Assembly: GCF_016746095.1 (NCBI RefSeq)
Contig: NZ_JAERTY010000004.1
Span: 424,931-488,930 of the forward strand
DNA: 64,000 nt
Direction: 5' to 3'
Origin: Sphingobacterium faecale
Lineage (GTDB): Bacteria > Bacteroidota > Bacteroidia > Sphingobacteriales > Sphingobacteriaceae
Below, one piece after another: positions 51,953 to 61,447 of the stretch (position 1 is the stretch's first letter; each line of letters opens with the position of its first letter). The notes beneath the pieces were generated by a model. That model made no database searches, was not told where the DNA came from, and saw nothing but the letters and a program-made list of their open reading frames with translations. Made by a program: the position numbers and the translations under genes.

Positions 51953-53917
51953 TTACCATCCAGGGTTTTGGACCAGATTAGGATTCGTTTGTAAGTTAGA
52001 CTCTCTTATGGGCCAGAAATAATCTCTCGGTGCATTGAATGTCATATTATGCAATGTCCGTACTCTATAATAGTCCGTTTCTGTTGCTCCCAAATAATTC
52101 CAACCCCTTATAGGCTGATTCTGTAATATTTCCGCAGTCTTCCAGCGACGTAGATCCCAGATACGATGTCCCTCAAACGCAAGTTCAATACCTCTCTCCT
52201 GCATAATTATACTCCGCAAGCCCTCTTTCGTATTCGGCTTACCCGGATTTCTAGAGTGGTTAGTCCATGATTCGACTACCCCTGCCAAGCCAGCCCTTTT
52301 ACGTATCAGATCCAGATACTTTATAGCCTCCTCTCTTCTGTCCGTTTCATTGCACGCCTCTGCGTATAGTAAATATAGATCCGCTAGCCTCATTTCGGGT
52401 CTAGGATATTTTTCAGTAGAGTACTTTTGTGTCCCTGTTCCGATCTGCTGGAACCTCCAGTTGACCAATTTTTTGGCCCAGTAGCCGGTTACATTATAAT
52501 ACATATCGCGTAACTTTCCCCCAGGCTGACCATTTTTACCCCTTACATAGAGTGCAGACTGTTCATCAGTAGCCCCCGGTGCATTAGCCATAAACCATTT
52601 TGCTCCATCGAAGGCCACCGATCCATAAAACCGGTTTTCTCTATTAAAATTGAGCTTTGCGGTACGGTGTCCGGGCACAATGTTAAAGCGATCATCTGCT
52701 GTAGCTTGTTTGACTTCAAACCGTCCAGCATAATCAAAGTCGATATCCTCATTAATAGGTACCCCATTGTCCGTATAAAACAACTCTGCCATGCGCATCG
52801 TCACCGATAGGTAAGAGGTATAATCGACACCGGTAGTGATACGGCTATCAATCTGTCCCGCCAAGTTTGCATTCTGTATATCTCCGATAGCGATTTCCGT
52901 ATGATTAGTCAATCCCCAAATCAGTTCCGAATTCCATTTTTCAGTTACTGCACCCCTGATATTCATCTGATAAGTCGTAGAATCCGATAGTCTATATCCA
53001 AAATTACTAAAGTGATATAGGCTATGGTTTCCTGCTTCCGCAGCTTCTATAGCCAGCTTACCTGCTTCAACAGCTTTCTCCCATTTCACCTGATCATAAG
53101 CCGGATTAAACAATGATTGTCCGTCCTTATTCTTAAAATTATTATAGTCAGGGTTGCCATTGAAGAGCGGACTTGCAGCCATTACCCACAATTTGGTTTT
53201 TAAGGTCAATGCCGCAGTTCTACTTATGCGCCCTGCCTCTGTTGTAACATTCACTATTCCGTCTGGCAACTTAGCTGCGGCCCCATCCAACAGATCGGAG
53301 ATATAATTTACGACCTCATCCACCGGTTGTCTTTTCACCCGCATAGTTTCCGGTGAAGCCCCGATCGGAATAGCCGTATCCATGATGGGTATAGGTCCGT
53401 ACATACGTAATAAGCAAAAATGGAAATAGGCTTTCAAAAATTCAACTTCGCCTACCCAGCGTCTACGTTCTTCCGGCAATAGATCCAACACCTTACTTTC
53501 ATCTTTTATATTCTCCAAAAATATATTGCATTCCCGTATGGCCTGCCAAAAATTGGAACCATGCCTATCACCGTCCCAAAAGTTAACATACGGTCTAGAG
53601 ACATTCTGTTCACCCTGAGCTATTTTCCATGGAGAATCGAGATCATAAGTCTCCCTATACGTCCACATCTCATCTCCCCCCGTAAACATAATATTCGCTA
53701 CCGCTACGCCTCCGGCATGCGCCCTGGAGAAGGTATAGGAATAACATTTATGTAAAAACTTTTCAGCCTCATATTTATTTGTAAAAGCATGATCTATAGT
53801 AGGCAATCCATCAGGTACCACATCCAAATAGTCTTTGCAGCTACTTGCAGACAATATAAACAGACCTATTACAGTTAGCTTCTTTATATTTCTCAATGAT
53901 CTTTTCTCAGTCTTCAT
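51953..53917 (-). CDS. SusD/RagB-family lipoprotein (pair 3)
   Basis: 654 residues, longer than most SusD proteins. Lipoprotein signal with 'ILSASSC', 'LDVVPDGLPTIDHAFTNKYE' at the start, a 'LPEERRRWVGEVEFLKAYFH' helix, 'RLADLYLLYAEACNETDRRE', 'IIMQERGIELAFEGHRIWDL' and 'FWPIRESNLQTNPNLVQNPG' at the end, all typical of RagB/SusD. Follows its SusC partner by 40 bp. Confidence 0.95.
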   Translation of the reverse strand: MKTEKRSLRNIKKLTVIGLFILSASSCKDYLDVVPDGLPTIDHAFTNKYEAEKFLHKCYSYTFSRAHAGGVAVANIMFTGGDEMWTYRETYDLDSPWKIAQGEQNVSRPYVNFWDGDRHGSNFWQAIRECNIFLENIKDESKVLDLLPEERRRWVGEVEFLKAYFHFCLLRMYGPIPIMDTAIPIGASPETMRVKRQPVDEVVNYISDLLDGAAAKLPDGIVNVTTEAGRISRTAALTLKTKLWVMAASPLFNGNPDYNNFKNKDGQSLFNPAYDQVKWEKAVEAGKLAIEAAEAGNHSLYHFSNFGYRLSDSTTYQMNIRGAVTEKWNSELIWGLTNHTEIAIGDIQNANLAGQIDSRITTGVDYTSYLSVTMRMAELFYTDNGVPINEDIDFDYAGRFEVKQATADDRFNIVPGHRTAKLNFNRENRFYGSVAFDGAKWFMANAPGATDEQSALYVRGKNGQPGGKLRDMYYNVTGYWAKKLVNWRFQQIGTGTQKYSTEKYPRPEMRLADLYLLYAEACNETDRREEAIKYLDLIRKRAGLAGVVESWTNHSRNPGKPNTKEGLRSIIMQERGIELAFEGHRIWDLRRWKTAEILQNQPIRGWNYLGATETDYYRVRTLHNMTFNAPRDYFWPIRESNLQTNPNLVQNPGW

Positions 53918-53957
53918 AATAATCTAATTATTTCGCGAGTTTGTTACTCCCGTCTTT

Positions 53958-56900
53958 TTAAAAGCCAATATTTACACCGACATTATATACTCTCTGCAAC
54001 GGATATCCCAGTCCGTTTCCTCCCATCTCCACATCCCACATCTTAAATTTACTCCATACAAACAGGTTGGAAGCATTGGCGTATACCCTCATATTACCAA
54101 CTTTGATACGTTGTAATAATTTATCAGGCAGATTATAACCCATTTCAACCGATTTCAAGCGAAGAAAAGTACCATCCCTCATCCACCAGGTCGACGTCTG
54201 TGTATTATTTGCTACGAGTGTGCTCGACAGTCTTGGAAAGAATGCATATACATCCCGGTTGCTTTCTGACCAATGGCTGTCTGCAATTCCCTGCAGTAAA
54301 CCATTCTGCATGCCCACATACTTAGAGTCCACATCCATAGCAAAAGGGGTAATATTACTCGGGTTAATAAAAAAAGATGATCTTGCCGAACCTTGAAAAA
54401 ACGAACTTAAATCAAAGTTTTTGTAACCAAAACTAAAGCCAAATCCATAAATAACTTCAGGAGTAGTAGGCATACCGATAGGCACTCTGTCTAGGGTAGT
54501 AATCACCCCATCACCATTGATATCTCTATATTTGATATCTCCTCCCAAATAATCACCAAATTGCTTTGGCGAATTCATAACTTCATAATCATCGATAAAT
54601 AACCGCTCTGCTATATATCCATATGTCTGTCTTACTGAGTTCCCAACGCGTGACAAATGACTGTTCTGAGGTTCATATTCCGGTTCCTCATAAACGTTAT
54701 ACTTACTCGTGGCATAAGTAAAGTTACCTCTCACGGTCAAGAACATGCCATTACTAAAAGACTTATTATAATCCGTGGCCACTTCAAAGCCTTGCGCCTT
54801 AGCCTCTCCCACATTCGCCTGTACAGCAGCAGTCAGACCGATCTCATTGGGCACCGAACTTCTAGCCATCAAAATATTCGTTCTTCTTTCGCGATAAGCA
54901 TCAAACTCGATATTAAAATTATTAAACAACCCCAATTCGAATCCAATATTCGACTTATAGGAAGTTTCCCAGGTAATATCCCTATTCTCGTACCTGTCGA
55001 CTTTTATACCCGCTTTGGTGTAATCATAGTTGTAACCGAAAGAATATCCGGGAGCATTGAGGTTGACTAACGATAAAAAGAAGAAACGGTCCGATTCATT
55101 TCCGATCTGATCGTTACCTACCAGACCGTAGGTACCTCTCACTTTCAACTTGTTTACTATAGTGCCGATTTCACCAAAGAATTTTTCATTATGCGCATTC
55201 CAGGCTAAACCAATGGAGGGGAAAAAACCATATTTCTGATCTCCCCAAAAACGCTCCGAACCATTATACCCAAAATTAAACTCGGCAAGGTAACGTGTGT
55301 CATAACCGTAGGTAAAACGTCCTGAAACACCTTGGTTGCGCTTCGGCAGCGATAATTGCAGCCTCTCCGTGTTGGAAGACACGGCGGTACCATCGGCCCT
55401 TACATCCGGATTGGCAGTTTGATAATGCGAGGCTAGATAAATCAGCGTCGCGCCGATATCATTTTTACCAATAGACGTATTATAATTCAGAGCAGCTTCC
55501 ACATAATTGAATTTATTAACGATCTTATTTCCCGCTGTATAATCAAGGTATTCGCGTCCCTCCTCCTCATTCAACAGTTTTAATCCCGTATAGCCTTGCT
55601 CTTTATCGAATACCGCACTATAATAAAAAGGCGCATACTTTCTTGTCAGCGAATGCTCCGAGTTGCGGCGGGTATACCCCATAATACGTCCTGTCAATCC
55701 CTTAAGTAAAAAATCAAAGTTCTGTTTGATTTCTCCCTGTACAGTGACATAAGACCGTTCGGTCAACTGATAGCCTGAGACAGCCTTAGCATAAGGATTG
55801 TTATAAAAAGCACCGTCTCCCGGTCTCCTTGCATTTCCAAACAGCACGTGGTTGGCCGTAGGATTCAGCTCCTGGGGAAAATAGGCAGGAAAAGCAACTG
55901 GATTAGACCATAGTGCCTGATTAAAGACAAATCCGCCCCCACCGACCGGACCATTGTATTCATAGAACTGTCCCTGAGTACGTACCGTCGCGTCTGTCGT
56001 AGGTGTGAGTTTAAAATTAACATTACTCCTCATTTCATAGTTCGAAGCCTTCACATTACTATTAAAGTTTTGAGATTCTACCTTTCTAATCACTCCGTTA
56101 TCAATGTTAGCGGTACCAGAAACATAATACTGAGCCTTCGATCCACCACCACTTACACTCCCATTTACCCTTGTATTATTCGTATAATCCCTAATCAGCA
56201 TATCGATCCAATTATTGTTAGGATATAGATAAGGATCTCTTCCAAGAGCAGTCATATCAATCTTGCTCTGCGAATAAGGCTCTTCAAAATTTCGAGTACG
56301 GGCCCCTTCATTGGCCAGTGTCATATAAGTAATATTATCCGCTAGCTTAAAATTATTAGTGTTAGAAGAAATTGAGTTTTCCATCCTCACATTGAATTTG
56401 GTGGGACCATCTTTACCACTTTTAGTAGTCACCAATATCACGCCGTTGGCACCCCTTGCACCATACAGTGCAGCAGCCGAAGCATCCTTTAGGATCGAAA
56501 AACCTTCAATATCATCAGGCTGTATACGCGCCAATTCATTGGATGATATTTCCATTCCATTCAGCAAAATAAGAGGATCTACCTTTCCCGTACCGAAGCT
56601 GGTGACACCCCTGATAAAAAACTGCGCATTATCCTGTCCCGGCTCGCCCGATCTTTGATAAGCGATCACTCCTGCAACCCTTCCCGCCAACATAGTTGTT
56701 AAGTTAGAGGTAGGCCCTTTAAGTTCTTTCGGATTTACATTGGTGATAGAACCGACTAGAGTTTCTTTTTTCTGTTGGCCAAAAGCAACCACCACTACCT
56801 CTCCGATCTCATTCGGATCTTCTTTTAAGACTATAGTCAAAAAATCCTGATTATCAATAGATACGTCTTGGGAAATAAACCCCGTAAACGTTACCGTTAA

Positions 56901-57176
56901 TACAGAAGACTTGTCAATTCCAGGGAAAGCAAATTGTCCATTTGCGTCTGTTTGTGTACTTACTTTGGAATCTTTGATAAACACCGATGCCCCCACAAGA
57001 GGTTTACCTAGCGTATCCCGAACCACTCCTTTTACAGATGTCTGTTTCTCTATTCCGTTTTTGACCGATTCAGCTTTCGTAAACGTTACCGAAAATAGGG
57101 CAAAAAAGAAAATTAAGCCAAACATCTTAAAACCTGACGGTCGAATCGCAAATCCCAACATTAGATTTTGTTTCAT
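53958..57176 (-). CDS. SusC/RagA-family TonB-linked outer-membrane transporter (pair 3)
   Basis: 1072 residues. Extended signal region, CarboxypepD_reg-like domain ('VKGVVRDTLGKPLVGASVFI'), 'GEVVVVAFGQQKKETLVGSI', plug signature ('MLAGRVAGVIAYQRSGEPGQ', 'DASAAALYGARGANGVILVT'), and a barrel ending 'YNVGVNIGF'. First gene of the third Sus operon, with a TAAATTTG element on the minus strand at 57256-57263. Confidence 0.95.
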   Translation of the reverse strand: MKQNLMLGFAIRPSGFKMFGLIFFFALFSVTFTKAESVKNGIEKQTSVKGVVRDTLGKPLVGASVFIKDSKVSTQTDANGQFAFPGIDKSSVLTVTFTGFISQDVSIDNQDFLTIVLKEDPNEIGEVVVVAFGQQKKETLVGSITNVNPKELKGPTSNLTTMLAGRVAGVIAYQRSGEPGQDNAQFFIRGVTSFGTGKVDPLILLNGMEISSNELARIQPDDIEGFSILKDASAAALYGARGANGVILVTTKSGKDGPTKFNVRMENSISSNTNNFKLADNITYMTLANEGARTRNFEEPYSQSKIDMTALGRDPYLYPNNNWIDMLIRDYTNNTRVNGSVSGGGSKAQYYVSGTANIDNGVIRKVESQNFNSNVKASNYEMRSNVNFKLTPTTDATVRTQGQFYEYNGPVGGGGFVFNQALWSNPVAFPAYFPQELNPTANHVLFGNARRPGDGAFYNNPYAKAVSGYQLTERSYVTVQGEIKQNFDFLLKGLTGRIMGYTRRNSEHSLTRKYAPFYYSAVFDKEQGYTGLKLLNEEEGREYLDYTAGNKIVNKFNYVEAALNYNTSIGKNDIGATLIYLASHYQTANPDVRADGTAVSSNTERLQLSLPKRNQGVSGRFTYGYDTRYLAEFNFGYNGSERFWGDQKYGFFPSIGLAWNAHNEKFFGEIGTIVNKLKVRGTYGLVGNDQIGNESDRFFFLSLVNLNAPGYSFGYNYDYTKAGIKVDRYENRDITWETSYKSNIGFELGLFNNFNIEFDAYRERRTNILMARSSVPNEIGLTAAVQANVGEAKAQGFEVATDYNKSFSNGMFLTVRGNFTYATSKYNVYEEPEYEPQNSHLSRVGNSVRQTYGYIAERLFIDDYEVMNSPKQFGDYLGGDIKYRDINGDGVITTLDRVPIGMPTTPEVIYGFGFSFGYKNFDLSSFFQGSARSSFFINPSNITPFAMDVDSKYVGMQNGLLQGIADSHWSESNRDVYAFFPRLSSTLVANNTQTSTWWMRDGTFLRLKSVEMGYNLPDKLLQRIKVGNMRVYANASNLFVWSKFKMWDVEMGGNGLGYPLQRVYNVGVNIGF

Positions 57177-57255
57177 AATTTAGGGTTTTAAAATAGTATT
57201 TAGATTATTTCTTGGATAACTTTCCATAAATATAAACCTTAAAAAAGTATAATTC

Positions 57256-57263
57256 CAAATTTA
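57256..57263 (-). promoter_or_regulatory. Candidate -7 element TAAATTTG for SusC pair 3
   Basis: Plus-strand CAAATTTA, an exact TAnnTTTG match on the minus strand, about 80 bp before the SusC ATG. Confidence 0.4.
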
Positions 57264-57470
57264 TTTTACTTTTTCTATTAATCGTTAGTCTAGAATGAGC
57301 GTTAATCCGTCTTCTTATTGTAAAAAGGATACTCGAGAAATGCTTATGTACTGTTTGTTTAAGAAAATCATCCGATAAGGCATTATCTTTGTTGTATTAA
57401 CCGATAAGCGATAGACCACATACGCTAAGTTAAGGGTCCGTTGCTTTGGATAGAAAAGTAGATAGACAAG

Positions 57471-58565
57471 ATGAAACAGCTACTAACACTCACTACACTT
57501 GCGATTGGCATTTTTTTGCTCAGTAAGATCGGCTTTTCGCAGAAAACATCAGCTATAAAATCGTCAAAACAACAACATACTATGGACAATACAAACGCAC
57601 ACAATCAGGTTATATATTTTGCGGGAGGCTGTTTTTGGGGCACCGAGCATTTCTTCAAGCAAGTACGGGGTGTGACTGCTACCGAAGTAGGCTATGCCAA
57701 CGGAGATACAGAAAACCCATCCTATAAAGAGGTCTGCACCGGCAATACGGGGTTTGCCGAAGCTGTCAAGGTAAGCTATGATCCGGCGGTCATCGATCTC
57801 AAATTATTAATAGACCTATTCTTTAAGACCATCGATCCTACCACGCTCAACAGACAGGGCAATGATATCGGAACACAATACCGCACCGGTATCTATTATA
57901 CCAATGCAGCAGATATACCTGTCATCGAGGAGCGTCTTGCCGACCTCAAGAAACAGTATAATGCTGATATCGTTGTAGAGCTAGAGCCCTTGGAAAACTA
58001 CTACGATGCCGAGACCTACCATCAAAAGTACCTGGACAAAAATCCGGGCGGCTACTGCCATATCGGCCCCGACCTATTTGAAATAGCAAGACAGGCCAAT
58101 CCAGCTCCGGCCACGACGGCCTACAAGAAGGCAGACCAAGAGACTTTGAAAAAGACCCTCACTCCGCTTCAGTATGAGGTTACACAGAATAATGCTACCG
58201 AGCGTCCTTTCAACAATGCATACGACAACGAATTCCGTGAAGGGATCTATGTCGATATTACGACAGGAGAACCCCTCTTTATTTCTACCGACAAGTTTGA
58301 TGCCGGTTGTGGATGGCCAGCATTCTCCAAGCCGATCAACAACAGCCTTATCGAAGAGGTATCCGATAATTCGCACGGCATGAGACGTGTAGAGGTACGC
58401 AGCAAAACCGGAGATTCACATCTCGGCCACGTATTCAATGATGGACCAGCCGACAAGGGCGGACTGCGCTACTGCATCAATAGCGCCTCGCTCAAGTTTG
58501 TTCCCAAAGAAGAAATGAAAGCGGCCGGTTATGAAAAGTACATTGAGCTACTCGAAAAAAAATAA
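57471..58565 (+). CDS. msrAB: Fused peptide-methionine (S)-/(R)-sulfoxide reductase MsrA-MsrB
   Basis: 364 residues. Signal peptide (to about 'GFSQ'), so exported. MsrA domain about 45-200 with the catalytic cysteine in '[10 protein letters not shown]' (C54) and '[20 protein letters not shown]'. MsrB domain about 220-360 with 'AGCGWPAF', 'DSHLGHVF' and catalytic 'RYCINSAS' (C335). The zinc-ligand CxxC pairs of many MsrB proteins are not seen. Repairs both epimers of methionine sulfoxide in envelope proteins. Monocistronic with its own terminator. Confidence 0.95.
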   Translation: MKQLLTLTTLAIGIFLLSKIGFSQKTSAIKSSKQQHTMDNTNAHNQVIYFAGGCFWGTEHFFKQVRGVTATEVGYANGDTENPSYKEVCTGNTGFAEAVKVSYDPAVIDLKLLIDLFFKTIDPTTLNRQGNDIGTQYRTGIYYTNAADIPVIEERLADLKKQYNADIVVELEPLENYYDAETYHQKYLDKNPGGYCHIGPDLFEIARQANPAPATTAYKKADQETLKKTLTPLQYEVTQNNATERPFNNAYDNEFREGIYVDITTGEPLFISTDKFDAGCGWPAFSKPINNSLIEEVSDNSHGMRRVEVRSKTGDSHLGHVFNDGPADKGGLRYCINSASLKFVPKEEMKAAGYEKYIELLEKK

Positions 58566-58568
58566 TGA

Positions 58569-58606
58569 AAGAAAACCCGACAATAGCTATGTCGGGCTTT
58601 CTTTTT
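58569..58606 (+). terminator. Terminator of msrAB
   Basis: Stem CCCGACA (58576-58582) / TGTCGGG (58590-58596), flanked by AAAGAAAA and CTTTCTTTTTT, just after the msrAB stop. The A/T flanks also suit the convergent gene ending at 58606. Confidence 0.8.
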
Positions 58607-59049
58607 TATCTCTTCCGATACACCCATCCTATAATCACTAGGGGTATGAACAATAACCACAACCACCTTCGGATCGAGTGCCTTGTTGCTGTATTGCGTG
58701 AGTCGCTCTGTATCCTGCTGTCCATCGTACCCAAGCTATCGTAACCCATATCCAATTTACCGGACATTATTTCTACACCTTTTTGTTCGATATAAGCGAG
58801 TTTCCCGGCCCGACCCCATAATCCCTCATCCGGATGGAAATAAAAGCTAGAGTCGCTTAAAAACGTCCAATATCGAGAAGTACTATCCCGACCAACGTAC
58901 CGCATCCACAATACACTTGCTGCGACCTTCCTTTCGATCTGCAGGTCATGTGCTATGTTTTGACGGGATTCTTTGCTGGTCCTGCAGGATAGCAAACACA
59001 AGATCAGGGTCAAAAAAGATATAAAGACTCTATTTATATAAACAACCAT
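58606..59049 (-). CDS. Hypothetical lipoprotein with C-terminal membrane helix
   Basis: 147 residues. Lipoprotein-like signal ('LILCLLSC'), a soluble middle with 'YWTFLSDSSFYFHPDEGLWG', and a C-terminal helix ('WLWLLFIPLVIIGWVY') followed by KR. No known family. It is the last of four minus-strand genes (61230 to 58606) that form an accessory block with a hydrolase and a holin-like protein, where it could play a spanin-like role. That is speculation. Confidence 0.6.
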   Translation of the reverse strand: MVVYINRVFISFLTLILCLLSCRTSKESRQNIAHDLQIERKVAASVLWMRYVGRDSTSRYWTFLSDSSFYFHPDEGLWGRAGKLAYIEQKGVEIMSGKLDMGYDSLGTMDSRIQSDSRNTATRHSIRRWLWLLFIPLVIIGWVYRKR

Positions 59050-59160
59050 AATAAACTGACAATAAATATTATTAAAATATAAAACATAGAAAACAAAATT
59101 TAATTTGGTTAAAAAACAAGATCAAATTATTAATCAGCATCTCACCTTCAACCGTTAGGA

Positions 59161-60081
59161 TTAACCACTTTCACCTATCCAATCCGCATACCTGTAGACC
59201 GTACGTACATGCCGCCTCTTGGATTCCACCCGGTCGTTGCTGTTGCCCTCTATCGTCAGGATGTACTGCCCCTGCTTCTGTTTGATCAGGCCTACATGAT
59301 GGATGCGCTTCAGCTTGGCACTGTAGATAGCGAATAGGTCTGCAGGCTGTATCTTATCCGTCTGGGTATAGCTTCTAGCCTTGGGGAATAACGCCGGGCT
59401 CCACGGATTGCGCGGAGCCGCCAGCCCCGCCTGCCCATAGCAAAAGCTTACAAAGGCTGCGCACCAGTCATGACCAGGACCCAGATCGGTGTATCGAAGA
59501 TATTGTTCGATGCGTGGGCCGTCGTTATTGCCAGTGGCTTCTTTTACGCCCAGTTCTGCAGAAGCAATGTTTAATATTCCTATCCTCTTATTGTCTTCAC
59601 CGCCAGACTGGCTCCTTCTTTTTCCCAAAAAGAAGCAAAAATCATCGCTGAAAACTTTTGACAGAAAGCTAGTGCATCCCACTGCAATTGTCAAAAATTT
59701 TGAAGGCGATAAATTGAGTAATTGTAAGGGAGTTCTAGTAGCACTAGCTGAATAAAACGGCCTAGGGCTATATAGCGTCAAGAATACTTTTTGCAGGTCG
59801 TTAAAAACAGATCGACGGAGTGTAGCGAAGCGTAACGGCTCCGAGATGTTTAGAGCTGTCAAAAAGCATTCAGCGTCATATCGCCCAAGCCTTGATTTTT
59901 TTTGCTTCGTTTTTTTCATCAAGGAAAAAAATGAAGTCCTCGTCATGGAAAATGACGGATGGGAATCTGAAGGGACAAAAACATCTTGAAAAAAAGGTCT
60001 TAAAAAACTACCCCCATCACCATTATCACTGCAAGCAGCAGCAAGAAGAAAACGGAGAAGTATAAAATACATTGTTGCCAT
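59161..60081 (-). CDS. CHAP/NlpC-like (TIGR02594-type) peptidoglycan hydrolase interrupted by a repeat element
   Basis: The frame has 306 codons. The catalytic domain is residues 167-306: 'ILNIASAELGVKEATGNNDG', 'DWCAAFVSFCYGQAGL' (C207), 'HHVGLI' (H261/H262) and 'IEGNSND', as in small cell-wall amidases/endopeptidases. Residues 1-23 look like a lipoprotein signal (lipobox LAAAC) but overlap the holin-like gene by 82 bp in another frame. Residues 25-161 are low-information and match the translation of a non-coding repeat (59599-60010) in its disrupted layout. The element kept the frame open, but the protein may be misfolded or the gene dead. No alternative ATG precedes the catalytic domain after the element. 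Confidence 0.6.
   Translation of the reverse strand: MATMYFILLRFLLAAACSDNGDGGSFLRPFFQDVFVPSDSHPSFSMTRTSFFSLMKKTKQKKSRLGRYDAECFLTALNISEPLRFATLRRSVFNDLQKVFLTLYSPRPFYSASATRTPLQLLNLSPSKFLTIAVGCTSFLSKVFSDDFCFFLGKRRSQSGGEDNKRIGILNIASAELGVKEATGNNDGPRIEQYLRYTDLGPGHDWCAAFVSFCYGQAGLAAPRNPWSPALFPKARSYTQTDKIQPADLFAIYSAKLKRIHHVGLIKQKQGQYILTIEGNSNDRVESKRRHVRTVYRYADWIGESG
59599..60010. mobile_element. Putative non-autonomous repeat element with imperfect terminal inverted repeats
   Basis: About 410 bp without a real coding pattern, inserted in the hydrolase gene. Near the ends lie inverted copies: AAAAAGAAGCAAAAATCA (59627-59644) and TGATTTTTTTTGCTTCGTTTTT (59893-59914). The interior carries GGAG..CTCC and homopolymer-rich blocks. 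Composition and layout resemble dispersed intergenic repeats of Sphingobacteriaceae. No transposase, and exact ends and target duplication are not resolved. Confidence 0.45.
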
Positions 60082-60389
60082 GATGTCAATTGATTAAAAT
60101 GTAAGAGAAAGTCCTTGCGGAATGTTTTAAAAGGTTGCCATAGGAGCTCCTGCAACCATAGGCTGCAAAGGATCGCGGCGAGCCCTATCAAGAAGCCAAA
60201 CAGGCCTACCGTGAGGATACCGAGATCGAGCACCGCAGCTGTAGGATCTACAAGAGGCAGCACTTTTATAAGTAAAGTAAAAGTTAATATTAAAATTAAC
60301 AATATATTAAATATCAAAAACTTAATATTTAAAGTATAGATTTTCTGTACGTTGTGAAAGCGTGATTTTACTGCTGTTATCGTTGTCAT
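60000..60389 (-). CDS. Holin-like small membrane protein
   Basis: 129 residues with three hydrophobic segments (about 22-46, 50-82 and 104-128) and a basic N-terminus. Position directly upstream of a cell-wall hydrolase suggests a holin-like partner, a common arrangement in lysis cassettes; no sequence family is recognised. Its stop falls at the edge of the repeat element, so the last few residues may be altered. Confidence 0.6.
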   Translation of the reverse strand: MTTITAVKSRFHNVQKIYTLNIKFLIFNILLILILTFTLLIKVLPLVDPTAAVLDLGILTVGLFGFLIGLAAILCSLWLQELLWQPFKTFRKDFLLHFNQLTSWQQCILYFSVFFLLLLAVIMVMGVVF

Positions 60390-60427
60390 GTTATATAGTA
60401 ATTAGTTGTTAGCATTCAGACATTAGA

Positions 60428-60469
60428 CAAGTGACGCGCAAACCTTGTTACGCGTCACGCTGTCACTTG
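60428..60469 (-). terminator. Nested hairpin at the 3' end of the 60472 gene
   Basis: GTGACGCG (60431-60438) / CGCGTCAC (60451-60458) nested with CAAGTGAC (60428-60435) / GTCACTTG (60462-60469), directly after the stop codon at 60472 on the minus strand. No T-run, so attenuation or processing is also possible. Confidence 0.5.
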
Positions 60470-60471
60470 AC

Positions 60472-61230
60472 CTATGGAATATCCACATCCACGATACTCA
60501 TCGTGTTATACGGATTATCCATCAAAGGATAATACACACCATTGACGAATTGATACATATCAATACCAATCATCATATAGATTACCTTAGTCGAATCCAC
60601 GGGTACATGAACCGTGAGGAGCTCTTCCAGATGCGTACCGATCAACGGAATATAGTCTGTCTCCGCCACTTCTGGCCGCGGGATGACCAGCGGATCCAAG
60701 GTCTGTTCGACTGCAGCCAATGTAAAGCGCACATGCGTAGCTCCAGGTAACAATGTGACCGTAGCCCGAGGATCAAACTCTGGAATAACAAGCTCTACCT
60801 CTCCTGTAGTCCGCTCATACGCGACAGGGAGATTTAAACCAACCATAAAGGTTAGACTACTGTTGACATTAAATTCCAACCCTTTAAGAAGAAGCGAATT
60901 TTCTGGTTTGAATACACGCTCTCCACGCGCACTGACGGTATCTGCTTTTTGGATACGATGCACGACCGATGTCAGCCTGTTGCGCAGCGTCTTGTCTCCA
61001 AAGCGCGCCATCAGGTTGTTGAGCTGTATACGGATCAGCTTGGCGACCGATGCCGCCGAGCCAAACTCCGCCATATTCTCTCTCGTCCGTTGGAAATTCG
61101 GATCGGTCATGATCCGCTGCTTGTCCGCCCCACCAGGTGTACGCACCTCGTAGCCACGCGTCCTGCTCTTGCTGAAAGAAAGGTCTCCCACCTTCCCTTG
61201 CATTTTGATAAAACTCTTTTGTTTTGCCAT
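60472..61230 (-). CDS. Conserved hypothetical protein of accessory regions
   Basis: 252 residues from the ATG at 61230 (a frame to 61257 is longer). The N-terminus 'MAKQKSFIKMQGKVGDLSFS' followed by '...DPNFQRTRENMAEFGSAASV' recalls a Bacteroidota family often found near hydrolase and holin-like genes. It is basic in the first half and beta-rich in the second. No signal peptide. Function unknown; a structural phage- or injection-related part is one possibility. Confidence 0.7.
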   Translation of the reverse strand: MAKQKSFIKMQGKVGDLSFSKSRTRGYEVRTPGGADKQRIMTDPNFQRTRENMAEFGSAASVAKLIRIQLNNLMARFGDKTLRNRLTSVVHRIQKADTVSARGERVFKPENSLLLKGLEFNVNSSLTFMVGLNLPVAYERTTGEVELVIPEFDPRATVTLLPGATHVRFTLAAVEQTLDPLVIPRPEVAETDYIPLIGTHLEELLTVHVPVDSTKVIYMMIGIDMYQFVNGVYYPLMDNPYNTMSIVDVDIP

Positions 61231-61447
61231 GATATTTAATTTTTGTTGACAATCCAAAGGTGCAACAGTCCATATGGGGGTCTGTCCAAAATGGCAGGAT
61301 GTGACAGAAAGAAGCAGGAAGCGACAAGAAAATAGTTATCAGGTTAACAAGATCATAGACGTAGGGAGACGAAATCCTAATATCATCGGAAATAACTCAA
61401 TAACTAGATGATAACGGTAAATAATTAATGGATAACGAATTACCCTT

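Noticed and set aside
57471..57560. Frameshift or separate msrA and msrB genes
   Set aside because: The frame is continuous and both domains are complete; MsrA-MsrB fusions of this length are normal.
59489..59755. Plus-strand 88-codon frame across the repeat element
   Set aside because: It crosses the hydrolase gene and the repeat without coding signals; treated as a shadow.
60683..61327. Several long frames on both strands over the 60472-61230 gene
   Set aside because: Low-complexity, arginine-rich shadows of the higher-GC conserved hypothetical gene; they lack starts with promoter context.
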